DNA of 64,000 bases from Diphasiastrum complanatum (GCA_029204225.1 MU832204.1:1-64000), one strand, 5' to 3'; numbered from the stretch's first letter, positions 1 to 12,015 are shown. Notes: generated by a model from the sequence alone, not told the origin. Translations and numbers: made by a program.

Positions 1-800
1 CCATCAAATCATGCGTTCTCACAATTGCACCCTGCATCAAAGATCAAAGTCCCGCTCATCTCTATTTATAAATTGCTAGATTGGGTCCTTAGGATAGTGG
101 TAAGCTAGAATAACTACCGAATTACTCAACAAAGAAGTCTACTAGCCTACTACAAAGCTGCTTTATAGATCCAAACAATCAGAAAACCGCTTGCCACGAA
201 CCACGGATAAGGCCTATTTGCTCACTCAACCAAATTATTTAGCCTACCTGCGCATCCCAAGCTACCAATTGCCGAATACGACTTCTGTAGAAACTTGAGA
301 ACCGAACAACGGCCGCTCCTAGCATGCCAGATGAGGAATCTAATGCCTGTGCCGAAGATCAAGGCCGCATAAAAACCAAGCTTGGATCAGGAAACCCTAA
401 CCAGACAGATCAGCCATGGATGCCGCTTTTCACCAACAGCATCCGTATCATAATGAACACAGCATGCAAGACTGATCTAAATCCGAAACGGCCAGGATCC
501 ACGGCTATGGATAGCAACCAAAAGGACAAGAAAGAGAAGCAAGCAACAGAAAGACCATTTATCACCAAACCCCAGAACAGAAGAAACCCTAGGCTATGCA
601 ATAAGTAGAGCTAGAAAAGCAGAAGAAAAACGGCAGCCATAGCCAAGACGAGTACGCGCAAGTGCAAGCGCCAGGCTTCTTCACAAAACAAAGCAGGATC
701 TAAACTAAAGCGAGCAGATAGCGAGCCGCCTCTCTCGCCAGCGTCGCTACGATCCACCCTCTCGCCCTCACCCTTCGGCTTTTTCCTCCTTCCTGCTAGA
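1..800. other. No gene recognised
   Basis: Only short unconvincing reading frames are present, the longest about 94 codons at 324-608, with no family I recognise. Telo-box-like AAACCCTAA (392-400) and AAACCCTAG (near 584) occur; such motifs are common in plant promoters and 5' leaders. No retroelement protein similarity is visible. Confidence 0.4.
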
Positions 801-804
801 ATCC

Positions 805-1195
805 TCCCACCGTCGGATGTAGATTCATTCGCCATCCTGGTCCGTCGATCCTAATAACCCTAAAGGCTAGACTCGGCCCTCACGGTTTTTTCTTCTTATC
901 CTCACACCGTTGGATGGAGTGCTGTGGGATCCTGAGCCGTCGATCGTCCTAACCCTAATTCTAGATTCTGCTTTTGAAGCCTTTGGGTTTTTTTTAGAAG
1001 TTGTTCCCACCGTCGGATCTCGTGAGCTAAGGCGTCGTAGGCCGTTGATCAACTTAACCCTCGGAAAAAGCTAAATTCTAGCCTAGAATCTGATTGTGTA
1101 GCCCTAACTCCTAGGTTAGGAGTTGCTTTTTCCTGTAGGTTTCTTCCGCTGTAGGATCTGGATTGCTGGCACATTGTGGACCGTCGATCTAAGGA
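805..1195. repeat. Four degenerate copies of a ~100-bp tandem unit
   Basis: The pattern CACCGTCGGAT, then a short spacer, then CCGTCGATC, then TAACCCTAA recurs starting near 805, 907, 1009 and 1147. The first three are about 102 bp apart and the fourth about 138 bp. Copies are strongly diverged but keep the order of the three blocks. CGT(C/T)GGATC and telo-box words are common near plant promoters, so this may be an expanded promoter-type module; no gene can be tied to it. Confidence 0.6.
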
Positions 1196-1245
1196 AACCC
1201 ACATAGACATATTTGCAAATAAAAGAAAATAAAAAGAGGCTTCAG

Positions 1246-1535
1246 ATTTTTTTTTTTTTTTTTTTTGGGGGGGGAGGGCTCGCATCTTGCGAGCACGGCC
1301 CGCACGGATGGCCGTTTGGCCCCAGTGGGCTCTCAGCCACACAATTTTTTATTTTTTTTTTTAAATTGGCTGCTTGAGCGCCGTGTGTCCAGGAGCAATT
1401 TCTATCCCATAAGCATCTTGCGAGCATGGTGGCCCTTTGGCCCCGGTGCCCTCCTGACCACATGTTTTTTTTTTTAAAAAACTAGTTGCTCGGATGCCAC
1501 ATGTCCAGGCAGCCAATTTTTATCCCATAAGCAAT
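1246..1535. repeat. ~125-bp tandem repeat with T-tracts, about 2.5 copies
   Basis: A unit containing GCATCTTGCGAGCA, TTTGGCCCC, GACCACA, a long T-tract with TTAAA, and TCCAGG...ATCCCATAAGCA begins near 1282 and 1410, with a truncated third copy near 1528. The run of T (1247-1266) followed by G (1267-1273) begins the array. It appears non-coding; the lysine- and phenylalanine-rich ORFs across it are artefacts of the homopolymers. Confidence 0.7.
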
Positions 1536-1587
1536 CTTGCAAGGGAACTGGGAGGGGATTTATAGAGAAACCCACCGGTTCCTTGCA

Positions 1588-1722
1588 TGTGTGTGTGTGT
1601 GTGTGTGAGTCTGAGTGCCCAGCGCCGGCTGCCCGGTGCCACCCCTGCTGCCCGGGACCCTGCCCGGCACCACCCCGCTGCCCGGGACCGCGCCCGGCGC
1701 CGCCCGCCAAAATCTCCCGCAT
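1588..1722. repeat. (TG)10 microsatellite and GC-rich ~30-bp minisatellite
   Basis: A (TG)n run at 1588-1607 is followed by about three diverged copies of a unit starting GCTGCCCGG and ending in CACCCC/CGCCC (about 1627-1710). The block is sharply more GC-rich than the surrounding DNA. Confidence 0.75.
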
Positions 1723-1789
1723 CCTGATTTTGGCGGGCACCCGAGCACGGGCCACGCGTCACACACAGGCCTTTTCCTAGATCAAGTAT

Positions 1790-3733
1790 CAGACAAAGCA
1801 ACCATTTGAACTTGTACACTCAGATGTTCATTTCTCATCAACTAAGAGCAAAGGAGGAAACTAACTGCTTTGTCTCTTTTGTAAATGATTATACAAGACA
1901 TTCTTGGATCTATATATTGTTTTCAAAAGCCATGGTTTATGATGTTTCTCTTACTTTTAAAGCTTATGTAGAGAAGCATTTCCTTTCAAGTTAAAAGCTT
2001 TAAGAAGTGATAGTGGAGGGGAATACACTTCCAATAAGTTTAAAGACTTTTGTGAGAGAGAGGGTATTCAAAGAGAGTTCTCTTGTTCATATACTCCTCA
2101 GCAAAATGGAGTTGCTAAGAGAAAAAATAGAACTTTGTGTGAATGTGCAAAAGCCATTAGGCTGGAAGTTTCTCTGCCTAAAGAATTTTGGGGAGACAGT
2201 TGCATGTGCAAACTATCTTTGTAATAGGCTTCCAAATCTTGCAATAGGAGGAAAGACACCATTTGAGATGTTGTATAAAAAAAGCCTAAGGTAGATCATC
2301 TTAGGATTTTTGGCTGTGTATGCTTTGTGCATGTGCCTCTAGAAACTAGGAAGAAGGAAGATCCTAGTGCAGTAAAAGGAATTTTGTAGGTTATGCATCC
2401 ACTAAAAAAGCATACAGGATTTATTTGCCCTCTACTGACAAAAATGTTGTTAGTAGAGATGTGATCTTCCATGAAGATCAAAAATTTAACTTGGATGATG
2501 CACAGATTAAAGAGGACTCATGCAAGAAGAGGTGTTCATATGGATCAAACCTAAAGGCTTTGTAGCGAAAGGACAGGAACATAAGGTATGTCAGCTTGAA
2601 GAAATTACTTTAATGGTCTTATAACAGGCAACCACGGGCATGGTACAACATGATTGATAGTCCTTACTTTCATTCTAAGGGGATGGTGAGAACACACTCT
2701 GATTCGAATCTTTATGTCTTATGCTTTAATGGTATGGTTGCTTTGATTGCTCTTTATATTGATGACTTGATTATCACAGGAAATAATCAAGAGATGATAG
2801 ACATGATCAAGAAAGACCTCATGGAACAATTCAAGATGACAGATCTCAACCTAATGCATTATTGCCTTGGAGTGGAGGTGTGGCAAAAAGGACACGAAGT
2901 GGGTTTAACACATGTGAAGTATGGTCAGAGAGTTGCTGCACAGGTTTAGGTTGCAGGATTGCAAGCCTGTGAACACTCCTATTGAACCAGGTAAAAAACT
3001 TTCCAAGCTTGACGAGTCACAGCCATTTGATGCTATGTTGTATAAGCAGTTAGTAGGGAGCTTGATTTAGCTTACCATGACTAGACTAGATATATGCTAT
3101 GTTGTTGGTATTGTAAGTCAGTTTATGGCAACACCTACGGAAATGCATTGGAAGGCAGCCAAACGCATTTTGCGATGTGTTAAAGGCACTTCCAATTATG
3201 GCTTAGTTTATAGGAAGCATGAGGGTGTACCTGAGTTATGTGGCTATGTGGATACGGATTGGGGAGGTGACTATGACGATCGTAGATCCACCACAGGGAA
3301 TGTATTCCAGCTTTGTGGCAATTGTTTTTCCTGGTCTAGTAAAAAGCAAAGTACAGTTGCTTTATCTACAACAGAAGCAGAGTACAAGGCAATGTGTAGT
3401 GCAGCACATGAAGCTATATGGTTGAGGCAAATCTTGGATGAAGTTGCCATGAAACAGGAAAATCTCACAACTATACATAGTGACAGTCAGAGTGGCATTC
3501 AATTAGCAAAAAATCCAGTGTTCCATGCGAGAACCAAACACATTGAGATTCAGTATCACTTTATACATGAGAGGCTACTGAGTTGTGAAATTCATGTTGT
3601 TCATTGTAGTACGGACGAACAACTAGCTGACATTTTCACCAAGCCACTTATTAGAGAAAGTTTGATAAGTTTAGATCAAAGCTTTCTGTACTTAAAGTTT
3701 GTTGACTTTAAAACTATGTATATGACTGTATAA
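1790..3733 (+). pseudogene. Ty1/copia element A: integrase-RT-RNase H remnant
   Basis: This is a decayed copia polyprotein read across several frames. Integrase begins near 1793 (LVHSDVHFSS), passes the second catalytic aspartate at about 2009-2030 (SDSGGEYTS) and TPQQNGV near 2093, and continues to about 2500 with frameshifts and a stop. A large deletion near 2540-2620 removes most of reverse transcriptase. RT resumes at 2621-2950 with the active-site variant LYIDDLIITG. RNase H (3077-3733) is one open frame of about 218 codons with TTEAEYKAM, HSDSQSG and the terminal FTKPL motif. Gag, protease and the 5' LTR are absent; upstream is the unrelated GC-rich repeat. The stops and deletion make it non-functional. 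Confidence 0.92.
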
Positions 3734-3757
3734 AAAGTAGACTCTACTTTAAGGGAG

Positions 3758-4021
3758 AGAGTTAGAATTAAAGTAGAATCATTGTGTTACTGTATTGTGG
3801 GTCCTATTAGTAGGATAAGGATCAGTTGGCCTCGCCACGAGTCGAGTCGACGGGACACGTGTCCAGCAACGGCAACCTAGGCCATGCATGGGTTGCTTGA
3901 GTGAAGAAACTATATGTACAGTGTATTTTTATTTTGAGAAATATAGTTGCTATGTGAGCTTGCTGTGGAGAATGTTTTCTGTCTGTGTTACTGTATAGCA
4001 TGATCTATGTTCCTGTTCGAA
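3758..4021 (+). repeat. Probable 3' LTR remnant of copia A
   Basis: It directly follows a purine-rich tract (AAGGGAGAGAG, 3751-3761) about 20 bp after the RNase H stop, the normal place for a polypurine tract and 3' LTR. The right border is set where coding similarity of another copia copy resumes at 4022. No second LTR copy is in the window, so termini are inferred. Confidence 0.5.
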
Positions 4022-4942
4022 GCAAATTCTAAGTTACTTTACATTCCTAGTATCACTAAGAACTTGCTTAGTGTAGGACAATTGCTTTGACAATGATTTT
4101 ATTGTGGAGTTCACCACAAATGCATGTAACATCAAGAAGGATGGCAAGATCATTACTAGAGGCATAAGGTTTGGAAGATTGTTCAAGCTAGATGCCTATG
4201 TGGATGCTAATGTTGTGATGCTAGCGAGGAGGCCAAGCTATCCAACCATGTTCTATGGCACAAGAGACTTGGCCACATCAACTCAAATTCCATGGAGGTC
4301 ATGGGCAAGGAGGGGCTTGCCTTAGGATTTCCAAGATCCTTGGCAAAAGAAGAGAAAGTGTGTGAAGCATATGCTCTCTCAAAACCACATAAGAAGCCAT
4401 TCTCAAATTCCATCACAAAGACAACGCATCAACTTGAGTTGATCCACTCGGATGTACACTTTGCAAGTACAATGTCCAATGGAGGTGCCACCATGTTTGT
4501 TACTTCATAGATGACTACTCAAAGTTTTGATGAGTATTCTTACTTTCACATAAAGCACAAGTATTTGAAAGTTTTCTTAAGTTCAAAGCATTTATTGAAA
4601 AGCATCATGATCACAAGATCAAGACTTTTAGAAGTGATAATGGTGGAGAATATCTCTCCAATGCATTTAAAGATTTTTGTGATAAAGAAGGAATTAAGAA
4701 ATAATTGTCTTGTCCTTATACCCCTCAACAAAATGGGATAATCGAGAGGAGGAATGGGACATTATGTGAATGTTCTAAAGCCTTAAGGATTGATGCATGT
4801 TCACTATAATCTTTTTGGGGAGAAGCCTTCACTTGTGCTAACCATTTGATGAATAGAGTTCCATGTAGCTCTATTGAAGACAAAACACCATTCAAAGTCT
4901 TGTATGGGAGGAAGCCAAATCTCAAGGACTTAAGGGTGTTTG
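4022..4942 (+). pseudogene. Ty1/copia element B: protease end to integrase core
   Basis: Translation in shifting frames gives the copia protease/pre-integrase junction (LLYIPSITKNLLSVGQL, about 4024-4085), then GRLFKLDAYV, CEAYALSKPHKKPFS, LIHSDVHFAS (about 4441-4470), SDNGGEY (about 4633), TPQQNGI and FWGEAF. It stops at KPNLKDLRVFV, where the 0.5-kb repeat X begins. Several frameshifts and stops show it is dead. Its sequence resembles elements C and G in the same window, and all three are broken at this same integrase position. Confidence 0.9.
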
Positions 4943-5437
4943 TGTAAAAACTACTAGGGACAACCCCTAAGACAAGGACAGGAAAACACAACAAGAGAGA
5001 CAATGGAACAAAACCACCCAACCAATCCTAAATCCCTCCTAGAGAATCATCTTGGATCTAGCCCCCAAAGCCATGCCATGTGATAGCAAGAAGAGAAGAG
5101 CTCAATTGGTAGCCTAGAACAAAGTCATCGATGGGATAATCACTACGTTAATATATAGCGAGTAGGATCATGTGCATGAATCCATGCAATCTCCATGCAG
5201 GTCAACTATAAATAGGTCACAACTCTTCATGCATTCCTCCTGCCTATATCTGTCACACGCCGTATGCACTATGCTATATGTCTCATTAGAGTGTTTGGGT
5301 CCTCTCAAGGTCATTAGTGACCAGCAAACCTTGAAGTGGAATAAAATCTAGGCGTGATCAATAATCTCGAACACTGGAGGGCCGATTTACCATATTAAGA
5401 CTATTCCATGTCCTTAGTTGAATATGGTCGTAGCATT
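4943..5437 (+). repeat. Repeat X, fullest copy (~0.5 kb), inserted in copia integrase
   Basis: The left part (about 4980-5190) matches the reverse complement of about 51,310-51,530. The right part (about 5230-5437) matches 12,672-12,868 directly. It is non-coding and includes TATA-like AATATATAG near 5152. It begins exactly where integrase homology of element B stops. It could be a solo LTR or small DNA transposon: the left end TGTAAAAACTAC and the right end near CGTAGCA are compatible with TG...CA, but inverted termini are not convincing. Confidence 0.65.
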
Positions 5438-7687
5438 CTTTTTTCCTTAAACAAGTTCTGTCCTCATAACGAAAAAACTAAGGGAGATTTAGATTTGTAT
5501 GCTTTTAAATTTTTTTTATGAATCATTATCCTCAATCTGGCCATCCAAGCTAATCAGGCACTCAGAGATAGAACGATGTTCTCAATTGTTTATCTTGGTT
5601 TAGAGTACTCTTTCAATTTCCAAAGGTACATTGAGTGATAAGTCCTCCAAATGGATAAAATCTTCAATATATCTAACTATCATCATCATATAAACTAAAT
5701 TTACATGATACACTGGATGAGCAGTCAACCAATCATGACGATCAAATATAAAAGCTAACAAATCAATCATTTAACTTTTACATTTATCCCAAAAATCAAT
5801 CCTTAGTCTAATTTCATATCAAATAAGTACTTAGAGATGGAGTACTTTTCAAATTATCTATCTCTATACTGAAGTACTATATCGACCTTTAAAAACACAC
5901 TAAGAGATAAATCTTCCTATTGGGCCTAACTCTCTCCAATCAAGTAACATTATCTTCATGTAACCTCAATTTACATAAATCTCTAAGTAAAAAGTCACTT
6001 TACATTGGAAATCAATGTTTAAAAGTTAAAGATCTAAACAATTATAGTCCAAGACTATCCACAATTTCTTGCAAACTTGTCATAAATGCTTCTTGGTACC
6101 AATACACTTATATTTTTTCAAAAGACTAAGGTACAGCAATTCATCCTACCATAATCTCTTAGGAGATCCATCAAGATAAAAATGACTTTAACTCAGCTCT
6201 GAGTACTCCAGATACTCTCTTGAGTTAAGTTAGGCTGAAAATTGTACACAAGCATTCATTGACTACAATCCGTAGTAGATTTTCATCCACTAAAGTAATT
6301 AAATTTCCATAAGAAACCAAATTACCTAAAAAAAATGTTTGTGAGATCCACAAAATCTAAAGTTTGTGCAAGAGAAAACAAATTTAGAGTTCAAATAACA
6401 TATCTAAATCCTTGACTCTCTCGATTGATCAAGTATTACTCATTATCTTAAGAATCCCCACATTTTCTTATAATCTTCTAATGACCTTTAAGTATTAATT
6501 TATTATTTGTCAATCATAAACATTTAGAATCTTATGATTCGTCAATCATAATTTACAAGATTCCAAAACCATACTTCATCATTAAGAAAATACTGGAGTA
6601 TATGTACGACATACAATTCAGGAAATATAAGAATCATTCTGAAATCTTTTTCTCAAGGAAAATCATTGGATTTCAAGAATATTCTTCCAAACTGATTCTT
6701 AATCAAATTATGAGTTTCAAATTCTACAATTAGCCAAGTAATTGAAGACCATCACGACATTCGTTTTAACAACATAATCTTTATACAATCCCTTAGAACA
6801 ACATCTAGAGATTACAAAGTTCTACTAAATTCCAAAAATTTAGTTTATTATTCTTGGCACCATTATGATCCAGTATCCAATTGAGCTCATAGGGACACTA
6901 TCACTAATGAATCAAGTCTAAAATACTCATCCAAGAATTTCGTATATCCTATACTGATGATTCCAAGTGACTCATAAACTATGTGTCTTACAAGCAATAC
7001 ACACAAAATAAACAGTTTCTGGTGAATTCTCTTCACACTGTCTGTTTTAACAATTAACTTCCACATGAGTAAATCAACTACTCAAGCTAATTGCCCATGA
7101 TTTAAAAATCTTAAATGTCTAGGTGAAGAATTCAATTATACTAGTATAACACCACATTTAGATCCTTATCCAAATCATTTTTAAGTTAACCCATAGATCT
7201 ATCAGAATATATCTGTTAACTCTGCAAATAATTGTCAAACACAATACTTGATCATATGTCTATGTTCAACGACTAGATTAAGTGCACCAGATAATCGTAG
7301 TAACCTGGAATACATAGTAGATCCAAACAAGATTAACTGGCACATATGAGAATAATCTCACTATGACCCAATACATAAACACATATTTCATTATTTGGCA
7401 GATTCTTCCAAAATCTGCATATGTTACTCAAATATATCACTGAAAATTTGAGAATTTTGTAACTCAGCTACAGAAGATTCTATTTTTTTTGAGTAAATAA
7501 AATATATGAGAGATCTCTCACGAGTTTTCCAACCATCATACTTTTACCAACATAATTTTTTCATCCAATCAACCTACTTCAGATCTTAGTGTACAAACCA
7601 ATATTATGCTGACTTATACAGACATCTTTGGACATAAGGTTAAGATTAAATCTTTATTCCATCTGATCCCGTCAACAGAATCTTAGT
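5438..7687. other. Unassigned AT-rich DNA
   Basis: Dense stops occur in all frames. No copia or gypsy motif, LTR border or PBS was recognised. By position it should hold the 3' end of the minus-strand element at 7,688-12,671, but I see no copy of that element's LTR (12,016-12,671) here. It may be too decayed, or replaced by other DNA. Confidence 0.4.
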
Positions 7688-9590
7688 CTAATCTTTACCA
7701 CCACTATCCATAACTTGAGTGAATGAATGCCAAAATGATGTGTTCTCTGCTCCATTTAGATGAGCAAAACCTGAACTTGAAATCCTTGAAGTATCTCCAC
7801 AAGATTTGCATACAACCCTTGATCCTACATTGTCAACAATTTGCCAATTTGCCAACACTAGGATGCTAGATCTCGAACTTTGCTCAAAAGTAAACATATT
7901 GACCACTTCAATATCTTTCAAGATTTGTATGAATGCATGTACTTGATCATAAGAACCAGCAATGATAACTATTCCATCTCCAAGATCCAAAGGATGCAAA
8001 ACTATGGAACTAGTTTCATTGAATTTTGACAATTCCAACACATTGACATGACAATGTTCATACATGAGATTAAACAAATAAGGTAGAGTAAAAGGACACT
8101 TCCTTGCTGCTCCAAGAACCTTACTTGAACCTTCAAGAACACGTAAAAATAGATCCAAAATGCTTTGCCCATGTGGCTCCCCTTTGATGCTTTTGACTAG
8201 CTTCCAATTGCTACTTGCCTCTTGGTGTTGATGAAGCAATTCAAGATCAACATCTTGATCTTCCAATAAAACATCAAGGACTTTGCATTTATAAACATCT
8301 TCAGATCTGAACCTCTAAAGATAATCCCTATTATCCACATGATTAACATCCCACAAGATCTCATCATTGCTTGATTTCAACCTTTCACTATAGTTAGTGA
8401 AAACAATGTTACCATCATAAACCAAAAGATAGATTTCTACAATTCTATCCAACATGAAGTAGAGTAGATGAAGTTGAGTATGAAACCTAATCAAACCAGC
8501 CCATTTGAGCTCAAACCAAACCTCAATGAGCTCACCAATGAGATCTTCCTTGCCTTGGAGAAATTGCCACTTGAGTTGCTCCACGTAGTCTTCTTCATCC
8601 AACCTTTTGCTATCTTGATCATGCATGAACACTCCACCACAATCATAGCAACCTTTGAGTTGATGAAGAGATGTAAGATCCATGCCTTGAATCTTCCCAA
8701 GAGTCACTCTTCATTTGACCTTTCCTTCACAAGGCTCCCTCTTAATGATCACATCAGAAAAGTTAGCAATCTCCCTCTTGATAGTTGCATCATAAGAAAT
8801 GGAAGAATCTCGAACATTAGAAGCCATGAAAAGAATACATAGTTCCTTCAACATAAGAGTGATTGAAGTACTTTTTCTTGTCAAACCTGGACTTCTAGTC
8901 AATGATATAGGTAATGATAATGAATCCTCACTATCATTCACAAAAGCATCATTCACAGTACATCCTACTTTGAACACTTTGCATTCATCTCTCCCTTTTG
9001 ACTTTTGAGATCTTCCTCACCAAGTCTCATGATAAAACCTTTTGATCTACTTTCTTTATGAATACATGTGACACCACTTGTTTCACAAATGACTTTTTTG
9101 GACTCATCACATAAAGATACAAAAAAAACTTTTCTTCAATCATGCTCAAAGCACCATCTCTTTCCAAATGAGTAAATAAGTCATTAGCAATAACCATTTC
9201 CAAAGAAGAGTTTTCATCACCTCCATTGATGAAGTTAGCTCTCTTCTTACCTTTTTCATTTTTGCACTTGCCATGTAGTTCCATTGAAGAGCCACCAAGA
9301 CTTGGAAATCTATGAGTAGAAGAGTTCAAACATGATACTAATTTAGCACCACCAGACTCCATTTGACTAGTAGGTAGCACTAGTCCATCTTCAAGATCCA
9401 ATGGATCCAAAACATTGATCATAGATTCACCAAAAGTTGCCAAGTTAGCACAACAATAGCTACCTCCAAGAAGCTCATTAGATATCAACCTAGATCTAGC
9501 ATAAGGAAGTTCTTTAGACTTTGCATAAGATCTACCAATCTTATTGATGCTAGGGATGACTTTTGAAAGTTGAGAGAACCACCAGCATCC
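7688..9590 (-). pseudogene. Non-retroviral passenger ORF inside a copia element
   Basis: Read on the minus strand from about 9590 to 7688 this is close to one protein of roughly 630 codons. One frame runs about 9590-9027; after a frameshift near 9000 a second runs from about 8995 to 7688, broken by TGA at 8711-8713 and TAG at 8315-8317. It replaces integrase, RT and RNase H downstream of gag-protease. I recognise no domain. Its C-terminal third (8310-7688; EDQDVDLELL, LVKSIKGE, GAARKC, PLDLGDG) is clearly homologous to the segment at 22,270-22,780 in copia E. A PLDL(E/G)DG block occurs twice (near 9400 and 7985), suggesting internal duplication. It may be a captured host gene or an undescribed accessory gene of a non-autonomous copia lineage. 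Confidence 0.7.
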
Positions 9591-10876
9591 ATTTCATTCC
9601 TCTTGTTAGACATAACAAATGCATCAAGCTTATAAAGTCTACCTTGTCTATTGCCCATAGCAATCAAGACATCTCCCTTAGTAATGAAACAAACATCCCC
9701 AACAAACTTTGTCTTGTACCTTTTTTTTTAACATTTGACCAACACTTAGCAAATTTCTTGAAAGTGGAGGAATGTAAAGAACACCATCAAGCCTTACATT
9801 CCTATTAGTAGAAAGGCAAATAGGAATTGAGCCAATACCTTTGATCATACACTCACCACCATTTGGCATGTGAACGACTTTCTTGGTTCCAACATAAGAG
9901 ATCAAAGAAGTAAAGAACTCCTTGTGACTAGTCATGTGTGAACTAGATCCACTATCTATCCACCGTGAATCCTTGTCACTTCCACTTGACATTAGACTTG
10001 AAGAACACATCATGAGAGAATCGCAAGAATCTAGATCCTCGTTAGAAGTACAAAATTTGTTTTGCTTGCTACCTTCATTACTTTGCTTCTTATGACATTC
10101 ATTTGCAAAATGACCTTTTATCCCACAATAAAAGCACTTGAGCTTTGACTTGTCTTTCTTTCTAAAAGAAGTAGAAGAGGAGGAGGAAGAGTGATCATCA
10201 TGATCCGAGTTACCACCTTTGGACCATTTTTCTTTGTCTTTACCTTTGCCTTTGACTTTGCCTTTTGTGAACCACCTTGCAAGGATGCACCATCAAGATT
10301 TGATTGCAACCTATGTTCTTCAGCCAATAAGATTTCTTGCAAGTCAACCACACTTGGCAAGACTCTTTGAATGGCAAAACTTTGCACAAGGTTAGCATGT
10401 TCATCTAGCAAACCATTCAACATAACCTGGACTATTTCACCATCTTTTATGTTTTCATCAATACATGCTAGATCATCACTTAAGGACTTAACCCTCACGA
10501 CAAATGCATGAGCACTTTCACCCTCTCTTTGCCTACTAGAAAATATTTGTCTCCTTAGGGTTAATACCCTAGATGTGGACTTTGACTCAAAGAGCTTCTT
10601 CAAGGCATTCCATGCCTCACTTGCACTTTGACTATTACCAACTTCCTTGAGAAGTTCATTGGTAACATTCATTTTAATGATATGAAGAGCCCTTTTGGCC
10701 TTCTTATCAAACCTTTGTTGCTCTTGAGTTATGGGTGGTCTCTCTTCAGTTCCTACAACTATGTCCATGAGTTCATTCAACTCGAGTAAGGATTCCATCC
10801 TCACTTTCCAAGTAGAGTAGTTTGATGAACTCAACCTATCATTAGTTTCTAACATGATCCCACCATTAGAAGCCAT
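9591..10876 (-). pseudogene. copia gag and protease (minus-strand element)
   Basis: Gag starts at ATG 10,876 and shows the plant copia N-terminus (SSSNYSTWKVRMESLL) and the UBN2/DUF4219-type fold motifs (AWNALKKLFESKS, VMLNGLLDEH). A frameshift near 10,230 moves the reading frame. In the new frame the zinc knuckle CFYCGIKGHFANEC (10,136-10,095), protease active site WIDSGSSSHMT (near 9960) and YIPPLSRNLLSVGQ follow. A second frameshift near 9725 leads to RQGRLYKLDAFV (near 9640), after which copia homology stops and the passenger ORF begins. The 1.1-kb leader, PBS and LTR lie to the right. Confidence 0.92.
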
Positions 10877-12002
10877 GAATATAATGATTCTTCAACTTTT
10901 AGGCTCTGTCCTAATGCACCTAGGACTCACTTTCCTCTCAACAAATGATGGATAAGGAGATCTCAGAAGATCTAGGACCCTAAAATACTTCTATCTTGAA
11001 CCTGGCTGGTTTCCAAGCATAGAAAGGAAGATTGAAAACACATGCAACACTTTGCACACACTAAGAATGGATTACAAACTCAAACCAACCTGATTACACT
11101 CTTGCTTAAGCTCTCAAACTTTCCAGCAAGTGACCAAATCAAGTTATGGTGTGAAGAGTTACTTGCATTCTTAGAAAATACACAAGACTAGGCTGCCAAG
11201 AATACCTAGAATTGAACAAACTTGATCCACATATGATCAACACACTAAGATATTGATTCAACCTGTAGAAATAAAGTTTATAACCTCCAGCAAGTGATAA
11301 ATACAAGCTTTAGAGGTGAATGAAAGAGCACACTTAGTGAATCACAAGACTAGCTTCACTAGCTTGTCAAATCTTGGTGTTTAGATGTAGATCTAAGATC
11401 ACTTCACATGAGAATGTTCCTCAACCTGCTAAGAACCTGAAAACATATTTGCATAATGGTTAAAACCTTCCAGCAAATGCTCCAATCAAATTACATCAGG
11501 AGAGTTACTTACATGCTCAACAAAGTACACCAAAATTTATGCAAAAGATTGTTGACAATCTGTTCACCCAAAAGGGGATCTTTCATCCAAGTGGGAGCTT
11601 TGCTCAGCCTTTTGGAGAAATACAAAATCACTCAAAGAGTATTTGTCATCCCCTTAAGGAGAAGGTTCATCCACTTAAGGAGAGTGTTCATCCACAAAGG
11701 AGAGTGTTCATCCACAGAAGTGGAGATTGTCAACAATACATTGAACAGAACATTCTTAGTATTGAATATGCACAAGCCTCACAATCAACAAATGATTAGG
11801 TATTATGATCTGATCCAAAATAGCTTCTTCTCAGTCTCTGATCTTCAATAGACCTGAAATATGCCTTTGATCCACAAGTTCAACTCACAAAACAAAGGTT
11901 AGTAAGATTTGATCAACAGTGCAATGCATAATCATGCTAGAACTTGATCAAACATCCAAATATTACCATAAATGAAAACCTTACTAAAAATAACATCCAA
12001 CT
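10877..12002 (-). other. 5' leader of the minus-strand copia element
   Basis: This lies between the PBS and the gag start. It contains no long frame. The motif CTTCCAGCAA(G/A)TG, followed about 30 bp later by GAGTTACTTACAT-like sequence, recurs near 11,121 and 11,466. A short tandem of GAGAGTGTTCATCCAC(A) lies at about 11,680-11,716. Length and position fit a copia untranslated leader with possible packaging signals. Confidence 0.6.
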
Positions 12003-12015
12003 AGCTCTGATACCA
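12003..12015 (-). other. Primer-binding site (tRNA-iMet type)
   Basis: The minus strand reads TGGTATCAGAGCT immediately inside the LTR end ...TTTTTTCACA. This is the standard plant PBS complementary to initiator methionine tRNA and fixes the element's orientation. Confidence 0.9.

Noticed and set aside
1049-1819. Several overlapping ORFs with poly-Lys, poly-Pro or His-Thr runs
   Set aside because: They cover homopolymer, (TG)n and GC-rich repeat DNA, overlap on both strands and show no domain.
5438-7687. 3' LTR of the minus-strand copia element
   Set aside because: Looked for TGTGAAAAAAGTGG-type sequence matching 12,016-12,671 and found none.
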